In this document: positions 17,833 to 26,792 of the stretch, piece by piece
Layout: every line of letters begins with the position of its first letter
How positions within the stretch are numbered: position 1 is the stretch's first letter
The notes under the pieces: generated by a model
Told to the model about the DNA's origin: nothing
What the model saw: only the letters and a program-made list of their open reading frames with translations
Database searches by the model: none
Made by a program: the position numbers and the translations under genes
NCBI GenBank assembly: GCA_027306915.1
Contig: DAHUYW010000025.1
Coordinates: 1-55,550 of the forward strand
Source of the DNA: Spirochaetales bacterium
GTDB taxonomy: Bacteria; Spirochaetota; Spirochaetia; DAHUYW01
Direction of reading: 5' to 3'
Length of the DNA: 55,550 nucleotides

Positions 17833-18017
17833 TTACCTGTCCTCCGATCATCGGGAGTGTTCCCGTGGGCCATGAACTTGGGCATGCGGGCCCAGCATCC
17901 CGCGAAAAACGCGAGGACGACTGCGACCCAGAAGATGAGGTCTGGTATGGCGAGGTTGAAGATGCCGAAAACGATATGTGGCACCGCCGGCAGGGTCTCG
18001 ATGGTCAGGTTCCGCAT
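17829..18017 (-). CDS. Small membrane subunit preceding cytochrome b6
   Basis: A 62-aa protein with one strong helix (LIFWVAVVLAFFAGCWA) after a short N-terminal segment. The ribosome site AAAGGAGC lies 8 nt before the ATG, and the stop overlaps the cytochrome b6 start. I do not recognise a named family. By position it is likely a small subunit of the cytochrome b complex, anchoring or assembling it, at the place where a Rieske protein is often encoded. Confidence 0.6.
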   Translation of the reverse strand: MRNLTIETLPAVPHIVFGIFNLAIPDLIFWVAVVLAFFAGCWARMPKFMAHGNTPDDRRTGK

Positions 18018-18058
18018 TGCGCCGCTCCTTCAAAGATTATAAGATCGCTAATCTAATC

Positions 18059-18088
18059 AATATCGAGACGAGAGTCAGGATTTGTCAA
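18059..18088 (-). promoter_or_regulatory. Promoter of the cytochrome b operon
   Basis: On the minus strand TTGACA (18088-18083) and GATATT (18064-18059) are 18 nt apart. A TATAAT-like run nearer the gene (around 18034-18039) lacks a good -35. Confidence 0.45.
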
Positions 18089-18152
18089 GGAAAGGGTGCT
18101 TTCTCATCGATTTCTTAGGTTGATGGCTTGCGGCCGTCCGGACCCCACGGCT

Positions 18153-19403
18153 CTATTCGGCGCGAATGAGGACGGTGGTGATTCCAAGGGAAGCAAGGCG
18201 CTTCTTGGTGGGCGCAAGCTCCGAGGTTCGTACTTGGGGGATGAGGACTCGGGTCAGCTCGCCGGCTCGCTCGGAACGAGGCGAGAATCCGTTTGCAGCG
18301 AGGAGTCGTTCGAGCCTCGCCGCATTGCCCGCGTCGCGGAAGGCGCCTACCTGCAGGGTGAGGCGGGGGGGATAGCTAGGCGTGAGCGGGGACGCCGAGG
18401 CGTGGACGCTCGGCTGTCCCGGCTGCGGAGTCGCAGCGCTGACGGCTGCGGGATCCCGTTTGACCGGTCGTCCGGTCCCTGTGCCGCCGCCGAGCGGAGC
18501 GCTCTTGGCTGGGTCGCCTCCGCCTGAGCCGATGCGCGCGGCGCTCGCTGTGACCGAGAGCGCTACCTGCGGCCGGTGTTGGGCCGGGAGCTCGGCCCTG
18601 CCCGGCGCGCCCGAAGCGGCGGACGCGGGCCTCGAGCCTTGCCCGGCATCCGGGGCGACCACCGGCGGAGCGGAAAGATGAGCTGCTGCGAGCTCGTCCC
18701 GCTGCAGGGAAACGAACTCGACGGCGGTGGCGGTTCCCACAACTTGAAGCCGGACCTTGGCAATTCCCGGCATCCCGATGATCTCCGCCGCGGCCTTCGA
18801 GAGGTCGATGATTCGCCCATCCACAAAGGGACCGCGATCATTTATCCGCACGACGACCGACTTGCCGTTGTCGAGATTGGTGACCCGCACGAGAGTGCCG
18901 AAAGGGAGAGTCCGGTTCGCCGCGGTCAGCTGGTACATATCGTAGGTCTCGCCGTTGGCGGTGAGACGTCCTTGGAACTTGGTACCGTACCAGGAGGCAT
19001 AGCCGACCATTTCCGAGCCGACGGCTCCGGCGCCGGAAGACGGGCGCGCCGTTTCCGGTGCTGCCTTCGCCGCCGCGGCTTCAGGGGGCTCCGCCTGGGC
19101 GGGCGCTCCTGTCGCGGCGGATGCCCCACCTGCCGCGGATGTGGCCCGTCGAGCCCCTCCGCCGGTATCGGCTGCGGGAGCGGGGGTCTCGATCGAGATC
19201 GAAGGAGGCACCGTGATGTTGAAGGTGACGCTTGCCGGACCGAATGGGCTAGCTTGCGCCAAGGCCGTCGGTAGGGAGCCGCGGTCCGGACTTATCGCTT
19301 GCCCGAGGAGCGGAAGGGCTCCGATCACGGCCACTGCCAGTGTCAGGAGGCTTGCTCGCAACAGTTGCGCCGGAGGCGGCCAGGCCGGGCGATGGGTCCT
19401 CAT
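18153..19403 (-). CDS. rlpA: RlpA-like septal lytic transglycosylase with SPOR domain
   Basis: The 416-aa protein begins with a long signal-like segment ([20 protein letters not shown]). It carries a double-psi beta-barrel ([21 protein letters not shown], then [11 protein letters not shown] and VRINDRGPF) and ends in a SPOR domain ([21 protein letters not shown]). RlpA enzymes cleave naked glycan strands at the division septum, and SPOR binds such glycans. The regions before and between domains are Ala/Pro-rich and probably disordered. No lipobox cysteine follows the signal segment, so it may be soluble in the periplasm. It is transcribed alone, divergent from the LarA-like gene. Confidence 0.9.
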   Translation of the reverse strand: MRTHRPAWPPPAQLLRASLLTLAVAVIGALPLLGQAISPDRGSLPTALAQASPFGPASVTFNITVPPSISIETPAPAADTGGGARRATSAAGGASAATGAPAQAEPPEAAAAKAAPETARPSSGAGAVGSEMVGYASWYGTKFQGRLTANGETYDMYQLTAANRTLPFGTLVRVTNLDNGKSVVVRINDRGPFVDGRIIDLSKAAAEIIGMPGIAKVRLQVVGTATAVEFVSLQRDELAAAHLSAPPVVAPDAGQGSRPASAASGAPGRAELPAQHRPQVALSVTASAARIGSGGGDPAKSAPLGGGTGTGRPVKRDPAAVSAATPQPGQPSVHASASPLTPSYPPRLTLQVGAFRDAGNAARLERLLAANGFSPRSERAGELTRVLIPQVRTSELAPTKKRLASLGITTVLIRAE

Positions 19404-19483
19404 AGTCGGTTTATCGACCAGTCGAGCCGCGAAATGAAACGTTGGCTGCTCGTTGTCGCAAAGAGGCAGCGCGCCCGGCAGTC

Positions 19484-19492
19484 TGATATACT
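19484..19492 (+). promoter_or_regulatory. Extended -10 promoter, leaderless start
   Basis: TGATATACT (19484-19492) is an extended -10 element with no obvious -35. The ATG at 19499 begins 7 nt after it, exactly where transcription should start. Confidence 0.5.
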
Positions 19493-19498
19493 GCCCCC

Positions 19499-20782
19499 AT
19501 GAACCTTCCGACGCTCACTCCGATACGCCGCCGCTACGATCATCCGCGCCTCGCCGACGTGGAAGGTGAGGTGGAGCGGGAGCTTACCCGCGTGCCCCTT
19601 TCCCGCGCTGACGGCCTACCGCTTCCCTCTTCTGGCTGCTCGGTCGCCATTGCGGTCGGAAGCCGGGGAATCGCGAACCTTGCGGTGATCGTCCGGGCGG
19701 TCGCACGCTTCCTCACGGCTCTCGGCCACCATCCCTTCATTGTCCCGGCGATGGGGAGCCACGGAGGAGCGACGTCCGAGGGACAGCGCCTTGTTCTCGA
19801 GGGCTACGGCGTCACCGAGGCGTTCGTCGGGGTCCCGATCCGCTCCTCGATGGCGACGATCGAGCTTTCCGACGGAGGAATCGGCAACCGAGTCTTCATG
19901 GACCTCGAGGCGTCGCGCGCCGATGCGACCGTTGTCATCAACCGCGTGAAGCCCCACACCGACTTTCACGGGCAGGTCGAGAGCGGTCTCCTCAAGCTCT
20001 GCGCCCTCGGGCTCGGCAAGGAGGCTCAGGCCCGGGAGATCCACAGCTTCGGGATCGCTGGGCTGCGCGAGCGCATTCTTCCGACCGCACGGCAGATCCT
20101 CCGCCAGGGCAACATCGCCCTTGGGCTTGCGATAGTTGAGAACGCCCGGGATGAGACGATGGTGATCCGGGCCGTCGCGCCCGGCCGGTTCGAGGTAGAG
20201 GAGGGGGAGCTTCTCGATGTCGCCCGCAGCCACATGCCGAGCCTCCCCTTCGAGCAGCTCGACCTCCTGGTGATCGACGAGATGGGAAAGGACGTCAGCG
20301 GAACAGGGGTCGACCCCAACATCATTGGGAGAATCCGCGTTCCCGGACAGCCCGAGCCCGAGCAGCCTGCCATCGGCTCGATCGTGGTGACCGACCTCAC
20401 GGAGGCCTCACATGGAAATGCGATCGGGGTCGGTCTCGCCGACGTCATCACCCGAAGGCTCTACGAAAAGATCGATCCGGTCGTGACCTACGCGAACGTG
20501 GTGACGAGCACCTTCCTCGAGCGGGGGAAGATACCGGTCGTCGCCGAAAATGACCGCGAGGCGATCGGGATCGCCCTTCGCACCTGCGGAAGGGCGGCCC
20601 TCTTCGAGCGGGGCGCGGTGCCCCGAGTCGCCCGGATCAGGAATACCCTCCGTGCCGCGGACCTCTTGGTCTCGCCGCCGCTCCTCGCTGAGCTGCGCGG
20701 CCGCCCGGATGTCGAGGTGTTGGGCCCGGAAAGGGAGCTTTTCGGGGCGGGCGACTGCCTCGCGGCCTTTCCGCACGTATAG
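19499..20782 (+). CDS. LarA-like (DUF2088) protein
   Basis: The 427-aa product resembles the lactate-racemase LarA N-domain family: [20 protein letters not shown], the loop [14 protein letters not shown], and [21 protein letters not shown]. LarA proper uses a nickel-pincer nucleotide bound through a lysine. Whether this paralogue binds that cofactor cannot be told by eye, and no LarB/C/E maturation genes are nearby. It might be a 2-hydroxyacid racemase or epimerase, or another activity within the family. The message is probably leaderless because the -10 element lies immediately before the ATG. Confidence 0.75.
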   Translation: MNLPTLTPIRRRYDHPRLADVEGEVERELTRVPLSRADGLPLPSSGCSVAIAVGSRGIANLAVIVRAVARFLTALGHHPFIVPAMGSHGGATSEGQRLVLEGYGVTEAFVGVPIRSSMATIELSDGGIGNRVFMDLEASRADATVVINRVKPHTDFHGQVESGLLKLCALGLGKEAQAREIHSFGIAGLRERILPTARQILRQGNIALGLAIVENARDETMVIRAVAPGRFEVEEGELLDVARSHMPSLPFEQLDLLVIDEMGKDVSGTGVDPNIIGRIRVPGQPEPEQPAIGSIVVTDLTEASHGNAIGVGLADVITRRLYEKIDPVVTYANVVTSTFLERGKIPVVAENDREAIGIALRTCGRAALFERGAVPRVARIRNTLRAADLLVSPPLLAELRGRPDVEVLGPERELFGAGDCLAAFPHV

Positions 20783-20806
20783 GCGCTCTCCCTTCGTGTG
20801 CCACCC

Positions 20807-22642
20807 CTATCCCCCAAAGGTGAACGAGAAGAGCCTGATGTTTCCCTTGGCCGTGATGGTGAGCAGGTGGCGGCCCTCGGCCGGAAGGGTAACGATATGG
20901 TACATCCTGCTCTCGGTCGGCCGCAGGACGCCGCCGCGGACGTCGGGCGTGTCGAGACCTGTCTTCCCGTCGACGGTGACGGTGAGAAGCGCGGGATCGC
21001 TCGCCGTGTCCGATACTTGGGATTCCTTCATCGCGCCGCCGGCGCTCGATCGGGGCACCTGAATAACCAGGTAGACCTGTTTCGCATCGAAGGAGAGGCG
21101 AAGGGTTCCCGTGCCGACCGGCGCGATGTACTGGTCGCGGACGTTCCAGGTGCCTGTCAGGTCCCAATCGTTGGGGGCAAGCCTCTTCGGCGCGCTGAAG
21201 ACGACTCCGTCGCCGGGCTGGACGGCAGGCTTTCCGGCGAAGCCGGCCGCGCGGGCTGCACCGAGATAGGTCTCCGGTGTCCCCGCGAAGGAGACCTGGG
21301 AGACCGCAAGGGAGGCGGGCGCCGTGGGTGGGTGGCCCGCCTTTGTGAGAAGCTCACGGATCACCGCTTCGCTTCGCACGTAGTCGCCTTCACCGAAGTG
21401 GAAGTAGCGAAGGTCTCCCTTTGCATCGATGAAGTAATCTGCCGGCCAATACATGTTCTTGTAGGCGTCCCACTCGCGAAAGTCGTTATCTTGAACAACC
21501 GGCCAGGTGACGTCGAGCTCGCGGATAGCCTTGGCGACGTTCGCCGGGTTGTGCTCGAAGGCGAACTCCGGTGAGTGGACTCCGATGATGACAAAGCCGT
21601 CGTCCTTGTACTTCTGATACCAGCTGCGGAGGTAGGGCAGGGTGCGGATGCAGTTGATGCAGGAATAGGTCCAAAAGTCGACGAGGACGACCTTCCCGCG
21701 CAGATCCTTCATGGTAAGCGGCGGAGAGTTGAACCACTTTCCGTCGGCGACCAGAGCCGGTGCCGGACCGTAGCTCGACAGTGCGGGAGCCGAGCCGCTT
21801 GCGGCGTCGGAGGCGTTCGAGGCCATCGTGCCTCCCGCGCCGGAGGCTGAGTCCCTCGCGACGATCGCCTGTCTGACCACCTGCGTATTCTCAATGGAGG
21901 TAAGTCCGGCGCCGTAGCCCGGCGCGGCGGTGAGGAGAGAGGTTTCGAGAGTCCGGTCCCAACCGAAGGCGACGACCACCGCCACCGCGACCATCAAGAC
22001 TCCGAAGATCCTCTGGATTTGCGCGCTGCGAGTCATGAGCCACGGCACCCTGCGCAGGAGGGCCCTGCCGCCGACCATGATCGCGAACATCGGTATTGCC
22101 GTGCCTATGCTGTAGGCAAGGGTGATGAAGACCGATCCCGCGTTCACCGCATGGCTTACCGCAAGCGAGATGACCGAAGCCATGATCGGCCCGACGCAGG
22201 GCGTCCAGACGAGACCGAGGCTCACACCCACCAGGACCCCGCCCCAGTAGCCGCCCGAGCGAGCGTTGCCGGCCGAGGCGCTTTCCCCCGGCGGGAGGGG
22301 CGCCGCCTTTGCGGGGACCGAGCTTCGCGCAACAAGGCGCGAAACGATAAGCTGGAATCGGTCCTTTAGAGCGGGAACAATGAGCACCACGCCGAAGAGA
22401 AGCAGGATGACGACCGCCGCGACGCGAAGCGCGTCTGCCGACACCCCCGTCGCCGCGACAAGCGCCGACAGACCCAGGGTGAAGCCGGTGAAGCTCACCG
22501 CGAAGCCGGTCACCACTCCGTAGGGGCGGCCTCGCCCTCCCGCGACGTTGCCGGCGAGAACGACCGGAAGCAAGGGAAGGATGCAGGGGGATAGGATGGT
22601 GATTATCCCCGAGAGAAAGGCAAACAATATTAGAATCATCAT
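20807..22642 (-). CDS. DipZ-like thiol-disulfide protein (CcdA + TlpA-like redoxin)
   Basis: Residues 1-235 are a CcdA/DsbD transmembrane domain with the two redox motifs SPCILPLLP and TPCVGP. After a flexible linker, residues about 290-440 are a thioredoxin-like domain with active site CINC (WTYSCINCIRTLPYL). A C-terminal beta domain follows, as in mycobacterial DipZ. The protein should pass reducing equivalents from cytoplasmic thioredoxin to extracytoplasmic proteins, for instance during cytochrome maturation or oxidative damage repair. Start 22642 was chosen because GGAG lies 8 nt upstream; an in-frame ATG at 22672 has no such site. Confidence 0.9.
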   Translation of the reverse strand: MMILILFAFLSGIITILSPCILPLLPVVLAGNVAGGRGRPYGVVTGFAVSFTGFTLGLSALVAATGVSADALRVAAVVILLLFGVVLIVPALKDRFQLIVSRLVARSSVPAKAAPLPPGESASAGNARSGGYWGGVLVGVSLGLVWTPCVGPIMASVISLAVSHAVNAGSVFITLAYSIGTAIPMFAIMVGGRALLRRVPWLMTRSAQIQRIFGVLMVAVAVVVAFGWDRTLETSLLTAAPGYGAGLTSIENTQVVRQAIVARDSASGAGGTMASNASDAASGSAPALSSYGPAPALVADGKWFNSPPLTMKDLRGKVVLVDFWTYSCINCIRTLPYLRSWYQKYKDDGFVIIGVHSPEFAFEHNPANVAKAIRELDVTWPVVQDNDFREWDAYKNMYWPADYFIDAKGDLRYFHFGEGDYVRSEAVIRELLTKAGHPPTAPASLAVSQVSFAGTPETYLGAARAAGFAGKPAVQPGDGVVFSAPKRLAPNDWDLTGTWNVRDQYIAPVGTGTLRLSFDAKQVYLVIQVPRSSAGGAMKESQVSDTASDPALLTVTVDGKTGLDTPDVRGGVLRPTESRMYHIVTLPAEGRHLLTITAKGNIRLFSFTFGG

Positions 22643-22718
22643 TTTGTTCTCCTTGAGGCAACCGCCCGCCACCGTGCGGCCACCTCACCTGTGCCCGGCG
22701 CTCCTCAAAGGCGAAAGC

Positions 22719-23081
22719 CTACCTCCGCAGGCGGGCCCAAATCAGGCTTATCATCTTGACGAGGACCATGGCCGTGAGCCCTCCCACGAGCCACGGATCG
22801 AGGTGATGGGCGATGCTCTGGACGATGAGCGCAACGACCAGGAATCCGACACCTGCGAGGTAGGCAACGCGGCTTGCGAAGTGCAGGTGGTAGGCCTCCC
22901 GCTCGTCGCGGGCACGCTCCCGAAAGAAAAGCCCGGCGTAGAGCGCGTAGGCGGCAACGACGAGCGCGAGCACAATCATCTCAACCTGATCCGGCATCGT
23001 CCATTTGAAGGGATCAAGCTTGAGCACTACGAGCACCACGAAGACGAGCGAAACGACGATCTCACCCACGTTCCTTGACAT
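22719..23081 (-). CDS. Small four-helix membrane protein paired with XRE regulator
   Basis: A 120-aa protein with four hydrophobic stretches (GEIVVSLVFVVLVVL, MIVLALVVAAYALYAGLFF, AYLAGVGFLVVALIV, and WLVGGLTAMVLVKMISLIW). Between the second and third is the charged segment RERARDEREAYHLHFASR. The reading frame starts inside the regulator gene (20-nt overlap), so the two are coupled. Small membrane proteins following XRE regulators are common, but their function is generally unknown. It may sense membrane state and adjust the regulator. Confidence 0.7.
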   Translation of the reverse strand: MSRNVGEIVVSLVFVVLVVLKLDPFKWTMPDQVEMIVLALVVAAYALYAGLFFRERARDEREAYHLHFASRVAYLAGVGFLVVALIVQSIAHHLDPWLVGGLTAMVLVKMISLIWARLRR

Positions 23082-23277
23082 CGAATAGGTCCTCCACGCG
23101 GCAGCCGAGCTCGCGTGCCAGTCGGAGGGCGAGAAGGACCGACGGGACGTAGTTGCCCCGTTCGATCGCGATGATGGTCTGGCGGGTAACCCCTGCGCGC
23201 TGCGCGATCTCCTCCTGGGTTAACCCGGCCTCGACTCGCTTGTGGCGCAGGCTGCTGTCGACTGTCCCTTCACCCAT
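23062..23277 (-). CDS. Small XRE-family transcription regulator
   Basis: A 71-aa protein that is almost entirely a helix-turn-helix: RHKRVEAGLTQEEIAQRAGV, then TRQTIIAIERGNYVPSVLLA and ELGCRVEDLFDV. Stand-alone regulators of this size usually act as homodimeric repressors. Two direct repeats in its own promoter are probable binding sites, implying autoregulation. A similar motif precedes the DUF5666-like gene at 24146. The ATG lies exactly where transcription should begin (7 nt after the -10), so the message appears leaderless. It overlaps the downstream membrane-protein gene. Confidence 0.85.
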   Translation of the reverse strand: MGEGTVDSSLRHKRVEAGLTQEEIAQRAGVTRQTIIAIERGNYVPSVLLALRLARELGCRVEDLFDVKERG

Positions 23278-23283
23278 GGCACG

Positions 23284-23324
23284 AATGTAATGCAGACTTT
23301 ACAGGGTGTCAAGTAGACTTTACA
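23284..23324 (-). promoter_or_regulatory. XRE promoter with two direct-repeat operators
   Basis: On the minus strand TTGACA (23312-23307) and TACATT (23289-23284) are 17 nt apart. The 12-mer TGTAAAGTCTRC occurs twice, at 23324-23313 (next to the -35) and 23303-23292 (in the spacer), 21 bp or two helical turns apart. This geometry suits cooperative repression by the XRE protein. Confidence 0.7.
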
Positions 23325-23534
23325 TAGGGGACGGGCTTTGAGGCAGGACGAGGGGCGGAAAAGGGAGATCCGAGGTTGGGGGGCGGCTCACGGCCGCCTC
23401 CGCTCGACCGGAGGCCTCCTGGTCACCTCGATTCTCGAAGGGGCCGCCCGCTTTCCCGGCTCTGGCCGGGAGCTCAAGACGCCAACCGCCGCCCCCGCGC
23501 TGCCGAGGCAGGCGAGAGCGGCGACGCTTCCCTG

Positions 23535-24146
23535 CTATCGCCCCGAGGGGTTGTAGGTTACGCTTCCCGCCAGGACGGTGCCGTCCGGCTCGGCAGTTCC
23601 GCGCACGATGACGAAGGTTCCGACGCCAAGCTTCGAAAAGTTGCTCGTGACCAGCTTATGGACCGTGGTCTTCGCGGTCACGGCGATCGTGTAGCTGCCC
23701 CCGCCGTAGGACATGGTCAGCTCGCCGCCGCCGCTCGAGTCGGGCGTGTACTGCGTCACGGGGGCGTTGGTCATTATGAGCCCGGGAGGTCCCATCGGGA
23801 ATTGCCCGCCGGGCACGTGCCGCCACACCTCTGGGGAGAAGATGTTGATCGCGGTTGCCGTGAGCGATCCCTCCGAGCCTCGGGTTGCGGTGACGCCAAG
23901 AGTCTCGCCTGAAGCAAGCGAGCCGAGCGACGCAGGCTCCAACTGCAGGACCACCGTGTCAGCCCCGATCGAGACGCTCTTCGGAGTCCCGTCCGCACCG
24001 GTGATGGTGAGCGCGGTCGGGCTGAGCGCCGTTATCACTCCCCGGACGAAGGTGGGAGGGCTCTGGGCAAAGAGTGTCTGTGCGGCTCCCGCAACGAATA
24101 GGACGAGCGCGACGCCTACCGCCGCGGCTCGACGATTAAAGGACAT
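23535..24146 (-). CDS. Exported DUF5666-like beta-domain protein
   Basis: The 203-aa protein has a signal peptide (AAAVGVALVLFVAGAAQTLFA, cleavage probably after AQS). Two repeated beta domains follow: VRGVITALSPTALTITGADGT, then VGTFVIVRGTAEPDGTVLAGSV near the end. The pattern of V-x-G-x-V/I and DGT turns is that of DUF5666-type domains found in exported bacterial proteins. Function is unknown. Transcribed alone; its promoter region shares ATGTAAA-N5-ACTTGAC with the XRE promoter, so the small regulator may control it. Confidence 0.6.
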   Translation of the reverse strand: MSFNRRAAAVGVALVLFVAGAAQTLFAQSPPTFVRGVITALSPTALTITGADGTPKSVSIGADTVVLQLEPASLGSLASGETLGVTATRGSEGSLTATAINIFSPEVWRHVPGGQFPMGPPGLIMTNAPVTQYTPDSSGGGELTMSYGGGSYTIAVTAKTTVHKLVTSNFSKLGVGTFVIVRGTAEPDGTVLAGSVTYNPSGR

Positions 24147-24189
24147 TTTGAATTCCTCCTCTGCTTGTTTTTACCTGTCACCCGCTATT

Positions 24190-24231
24190 AGGGTACGGAG
24201 GGCCGCCCAACGCGTCAAGTTAATTTTACAT
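24190..24231 (-). promoter_or_regulatory. Promoter of the DUF5666-like gene with XRE-like site
   Basis: TTGACG (24218-24213) and TACCCT (24195-24190) are 17 nt apart on the minus strand. ATGTAAA just upstream of the -35 (24231-24225) matches the same position in the XRE promoter. Confidence 0.45.
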
Positions 24232-24292
24232 CCCCTTCGCGCGCGGGGCGCCGTCGATCCCCGACCCGCCCTTCCGACGCTGACTCGAGGGC

Positions 24293-24321
24293 TTTACAGC
24301 AGGGAGCTCCGGTCGTACGCT
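24293..24321 (+). promoter_or_regulatory. Promoter of the SQR-like gene
   Basis: TTTACA (24293-24298) and TACGCT (24316-24321) are 17 nt apart, about 60 nt before the start codon. Confidence 0.45.
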
Positions 24322-24381
24322 ACCAGAAGCACGCGGCAAAGCCATTCGCTTCTCGACGAGCTCGGATTGAGGAGGAACGCC

Positions 24382-25653
24382 ATGGCAAAGGTCGTTGTGC
24401 TGGGCGCCGGCCTTGGAGGCCTTGGCGCCGCCTATGAGATGCGGTCGGCCCTGGGAAGCGGGCACCGCGTCACCGTGGTGAATGCGGTCGACACGTTTCG
24501 CTTCACGCCGTCCAACCCCTGGATCGCCGTGGGATGGCGAAAACCCGGCCAAGTGACGGTTCCGCTCGCGAGGGTTCTCCGCAAGCGCGGCATCGAGCTT
24601 CGCGTGGGGGAAGCCGCCGGGATACGGCCCGGAGCGCAGGAGATCGGGATGGCCGATGGAAGTGCTGTCCGCTATGTCGCGCTCGTGGTTGCGACCGGTC
24701 CGAAGCTTGCATTCGACGAAGTGAGCGGGCTCGGCCCGACCGGCTTCACCGAGTCGATCTGCACCCTCGAGCATGCCGAGCGGGCGTGGGCGCGCTACCG
24801 CGAGCTCACCGAAAGCCCGGGACCCGTCGTCGTCGGGGCCGCGCAGGGAGCAAGCTGCTTTGGCCCAGCCTACGAGTTCGTGATGATCCTCGATACCGAT
24901 CTGCGCAGACGTCGAATCAGGCACAAGGTTCCCCTGACGTTCGTCACGAGCGAGCCCTACGTGGGCCATCTCGGGCTCGGAGGGGTCGGCGACTCCAGGG
25001 GACTTCCCGAGTCGAAGATGCGGGAGCGCGACATCAAATGGATCGCCAATGCGAAGATCAAGGAGGCAAAGGCGGGGGAGATTAGCGTGGTCGAGCACGG
25101 CCCGGGCGGCGAAGCTGTGCGCGAGCATGCCCTCTCGTTCAAGTTTGGCATGATCCTTCCTGCCTTCAGGGGAGTCGACGCCGTAGCCGGGGCCGAGGAG
25201 ATCTGCAATGCTCGCGGATTCCTCAATATCGACAGCCATCAGCGCAATCCGAAGCAGCCGGCCATCTACGGTGTCGGAGTCTGCGTCGCCATTGCACCGC
25301 CAGAACCGACTCCCGTTCCAACCGGTGTCCCCAAAACGGGCTATATGATCGAGTCGATGGTCAGCGCCGCGGTTGCAAATGTACGGGCAGAGCCCATGGG
25401 CGAGCGCGCCGAGCACGCCGCGACTTGGAATGCAGTCTGCCTTGCCGACTTCGGGGATACCGGAATGGCCTTCGTCGCCCTGCCGCAGATTCCGCCGCGG
25501 AATGTCACCTGGACCAAAGAGGGTCGCTGGGTTCATCTCGCGAAGATCGCCTTCGAGCGCTACTACCTGCGAAAAATGCGAAGTGGCTCGACCGAGCCCG
25601 TTTTCGAGAAGTATGCCCTGCGGGCTCTCGGCATCCAGCGCTTGAGCGCCTGA
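24382..25653 (+). CDS. Sulfide:quinone oxidoreductase-like flavoprotein
   Basis: A 423-aa two-dinucleotide-binding-fold flavoprotein beginning KVVVLGAGLGGLGAAYEM (FAD site). A redox-type cysteine appears in GAAQGASCFGPAYEF, a second in YGVGVCVAIAPP, and the quinone-binding C-terminal region is near KTGYMIESM. These are features of sulfide:quinone oxidoreductases, which oxidise sulfide at the membrane surface and reduce quinone. The ATG has GGAGGAAC 6 nt upstream. In this context it could feed electrons to the cytochrome bd or b6-like complexes. A role in persulfide or general sulfide detoxification is equally possible. Confidence 0.8.
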   Translation: MAKVVVLGAGLGGLGAAYEMRSALGSGHRVTVVNAVDTFRFTPSNPWIAVGWRKPGQVTVPLARVLRKRGIELRVGEAAGIRPGAQEIGMADGSAVRYVALVVATGPKLAFDEVSGLGPTGFTESICTLEHAERAWARYRELTESPGPVVVGAAQGASCFGPAYEFVMILDTDLRRRRIRHKVPLTFVTSEPYVGHLGLGGVGDSRGLPESKMRERDIKWIANAKIKEAKAGEISVVEHGPGGEAVREHALSFKFGMILPAFRGVDAVAGAEEICNARGFLNIDSHQRNPKQPAIYGVGVCVAIAPPEPTPVPTGVPKTGYMIESMVSAAVANVRAEPMGERAEHAATWNAVCLADFGDTGMAFVALPQIPPRNVTWTKEGRWVHLAKIAFERYYLRKMRSGSTEPVFEKYALRALGIQRLSA

Positions 25654-25858
25654 GGGTCCTCTATCCGGTCGGCTTTGGATGGGCGGCCGCTTCCGCCCGC
25701 TGTGTCAACACGGCCCACTTCGGAGAGACGACGGAATCGTATGCGGCGCAAAGTGACCCGAAAGCGCCCCTCGTCTCCGGCTCGGCCGCGGCTGTTCAGC
25801 TCCCATGTCGTGACGACAATCCATTATCCTATAAACACTTACGTACTACTTTCGTTGT

Positions 25859-25874
25859 TGGTACACTTTTTGCT
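25859..25874 (+). promoter_or_regulatory. Sigma-54-type (-24/-12) promoter before hsp20
   Basis: TGGTACA-N4-TTGCT fits the TGGYAYR-N4-TTGCW consensus, with GG at 25860-25861 and GC at 25872-25873 (12 nt spacing). It lies 42 nt upstream of the first hsp20 ATG. No CIRCE element is visible. Confidence 0.55.
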
Positions 25875-25915
25875 TCGACATTATCGACGTCAGATTCTCG
25901 AGGAGGAGGTGTTCT

Positions 25916-26374
25916 ATGAACTCGAGCAAGTCGAAACCGAATGAGCTTTGGGATCCCTTCGTCGAGTTTGAGCGACTCGAGGAGGAGTTCGACCGGGCCT
26001 TTGGACCTACAAGAGATTTCTTCGGCCCCGGCCTACTTGATCGATCGATCACTCCGGCGGTCGACGTTCAAGAGACTTCCGATCAGTTTATTGTTACCGC
26101 GGATCTTCCGGGGCTCGATCTGAAGGACCTTGACGTTTCGGTCACGAGGAACATCTTGACGCTCAGCGGCACCAAGCGGGAGCCCCAGATACCCGACAAG
26201 GCGCGCGTACACCGAAACGAGCTGTGGGCTGGAGAGTTCCGTCGGACGCTATCGCTTCCGGTGGCGGTGAACGCCGATGCGGTAAGCGCTACGCTCACCG
26301 ACGGGGTCCTCACGGTGATCCTTCCAAAGCCTGAGGAAGCAAAGCCGAAGAGAATCAGCATCACTGCAAAGTAG
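25916..26374 (+). CDS. hsp20: Small heat-shock protein Hsp20 (first)
   Basis: A 152-aa alpha-crystallin-domain chaperone (TPAVDVQETSDQFIVTADLP to GVLTVILPKPEE) with a charged N-terminal region containing WDPFVEFERLEEEFDRAFG. It holds unfolding proteins for refolding by other chaperones. GAGGAGG precedes the ATG by 6 nt. The second hsp20 starts 17 nt after it, so they form an operon. The C-terminal KPKRISITAK provides the I-x-I motif that docks oligomers. A sigma-54-like promoter lies just upstream. Confidence 0.93.
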   Translation: MNSSKSKPNELWDPFVEFERLEEEFDRAFGPTRDFFGPGLLDRSITPAVDVQETSDQFIVTADLPGLDLKDLDVSVTRNILTLSGTKREPQIPDKARVHRNELWAGEFRRTLSLPVAVNADAVSATLTDGVLTVILPKPEEAKPKRISITAK

Positions 26375-26390
26375 GTTGAGGAGGCATGTT

Positions 26391-26786
26391 ATGGCAGAGT
26401 CGAAAGAAATCGAATCAAAGCGGCCAGCCGAGCTTGCACGCCAGCAGGACCGGCAGCGCCGATACATCCATCCGCGCACGGCGATCTGGAGCACCGAAGG
26501 GAAGATCGTCCTCAAGCTGGAGATGCCGGGGGTGGGACAGGAGAGCCTTTCGATCGATATCGAGAACGACACGATGACCATTCACGGCAGTCGCAAGTCC
26601 ACGCCTACCGAAGGGAAGCTCATCATCAACGAGCGGCGTGATGCCGACTATGCCAAGGCTTTCACGCTCGATGAGTCGATCGACCGCGATTCCGTCGACG
26701 CGGTAATGGAGAACGGTGTTCTCACCCTCACCCTTCACGAGCTCGAAGCAGCCAGACCGCGCAAGATACCGGTTCGCAAGGGATAA
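26391..26786 (+). CDS. Small heat-shock protein Hsp20 (second)
   Basis: A 131-aa Hsp20 relative with the crystallin core PRTAIWSTEGKIVLKLEMPG to NGVLTLTLHELEAA. The N-terminus differs from the first copy, being rich in charged residues (ESKEIESKRPAELARQQDRQ), and the C-terminus ends RKIPVRKG. The pair may form hetero-oligomers. The in-frame ATG at 26376 was rejected because GAGGAGG sits correctly for 26391. Sequence divergence between the two copies suggests specialisation instead of recent duplication. Confidence 0.92.
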   Translation: MAESKEIESKRPAELARQQDRQRRYIHPRTAIWSTEGKIVLKLEMPGVGQESLSIDIENDTMTIHGSRKSTPTEGKLIINERRDADYAKAFTLDESIDRDSVDAVMENGVLTLTLHELEAARPRKIPVRKG

Positions 26787-26792
26787 TCAGAA

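Noticed and set aside
24226..25536. 436-aa minus-strand frame opposite the SQR-like gene
   Set aside because: Shadow frame without motifs; the plus-strand flavoprotein is well supported.
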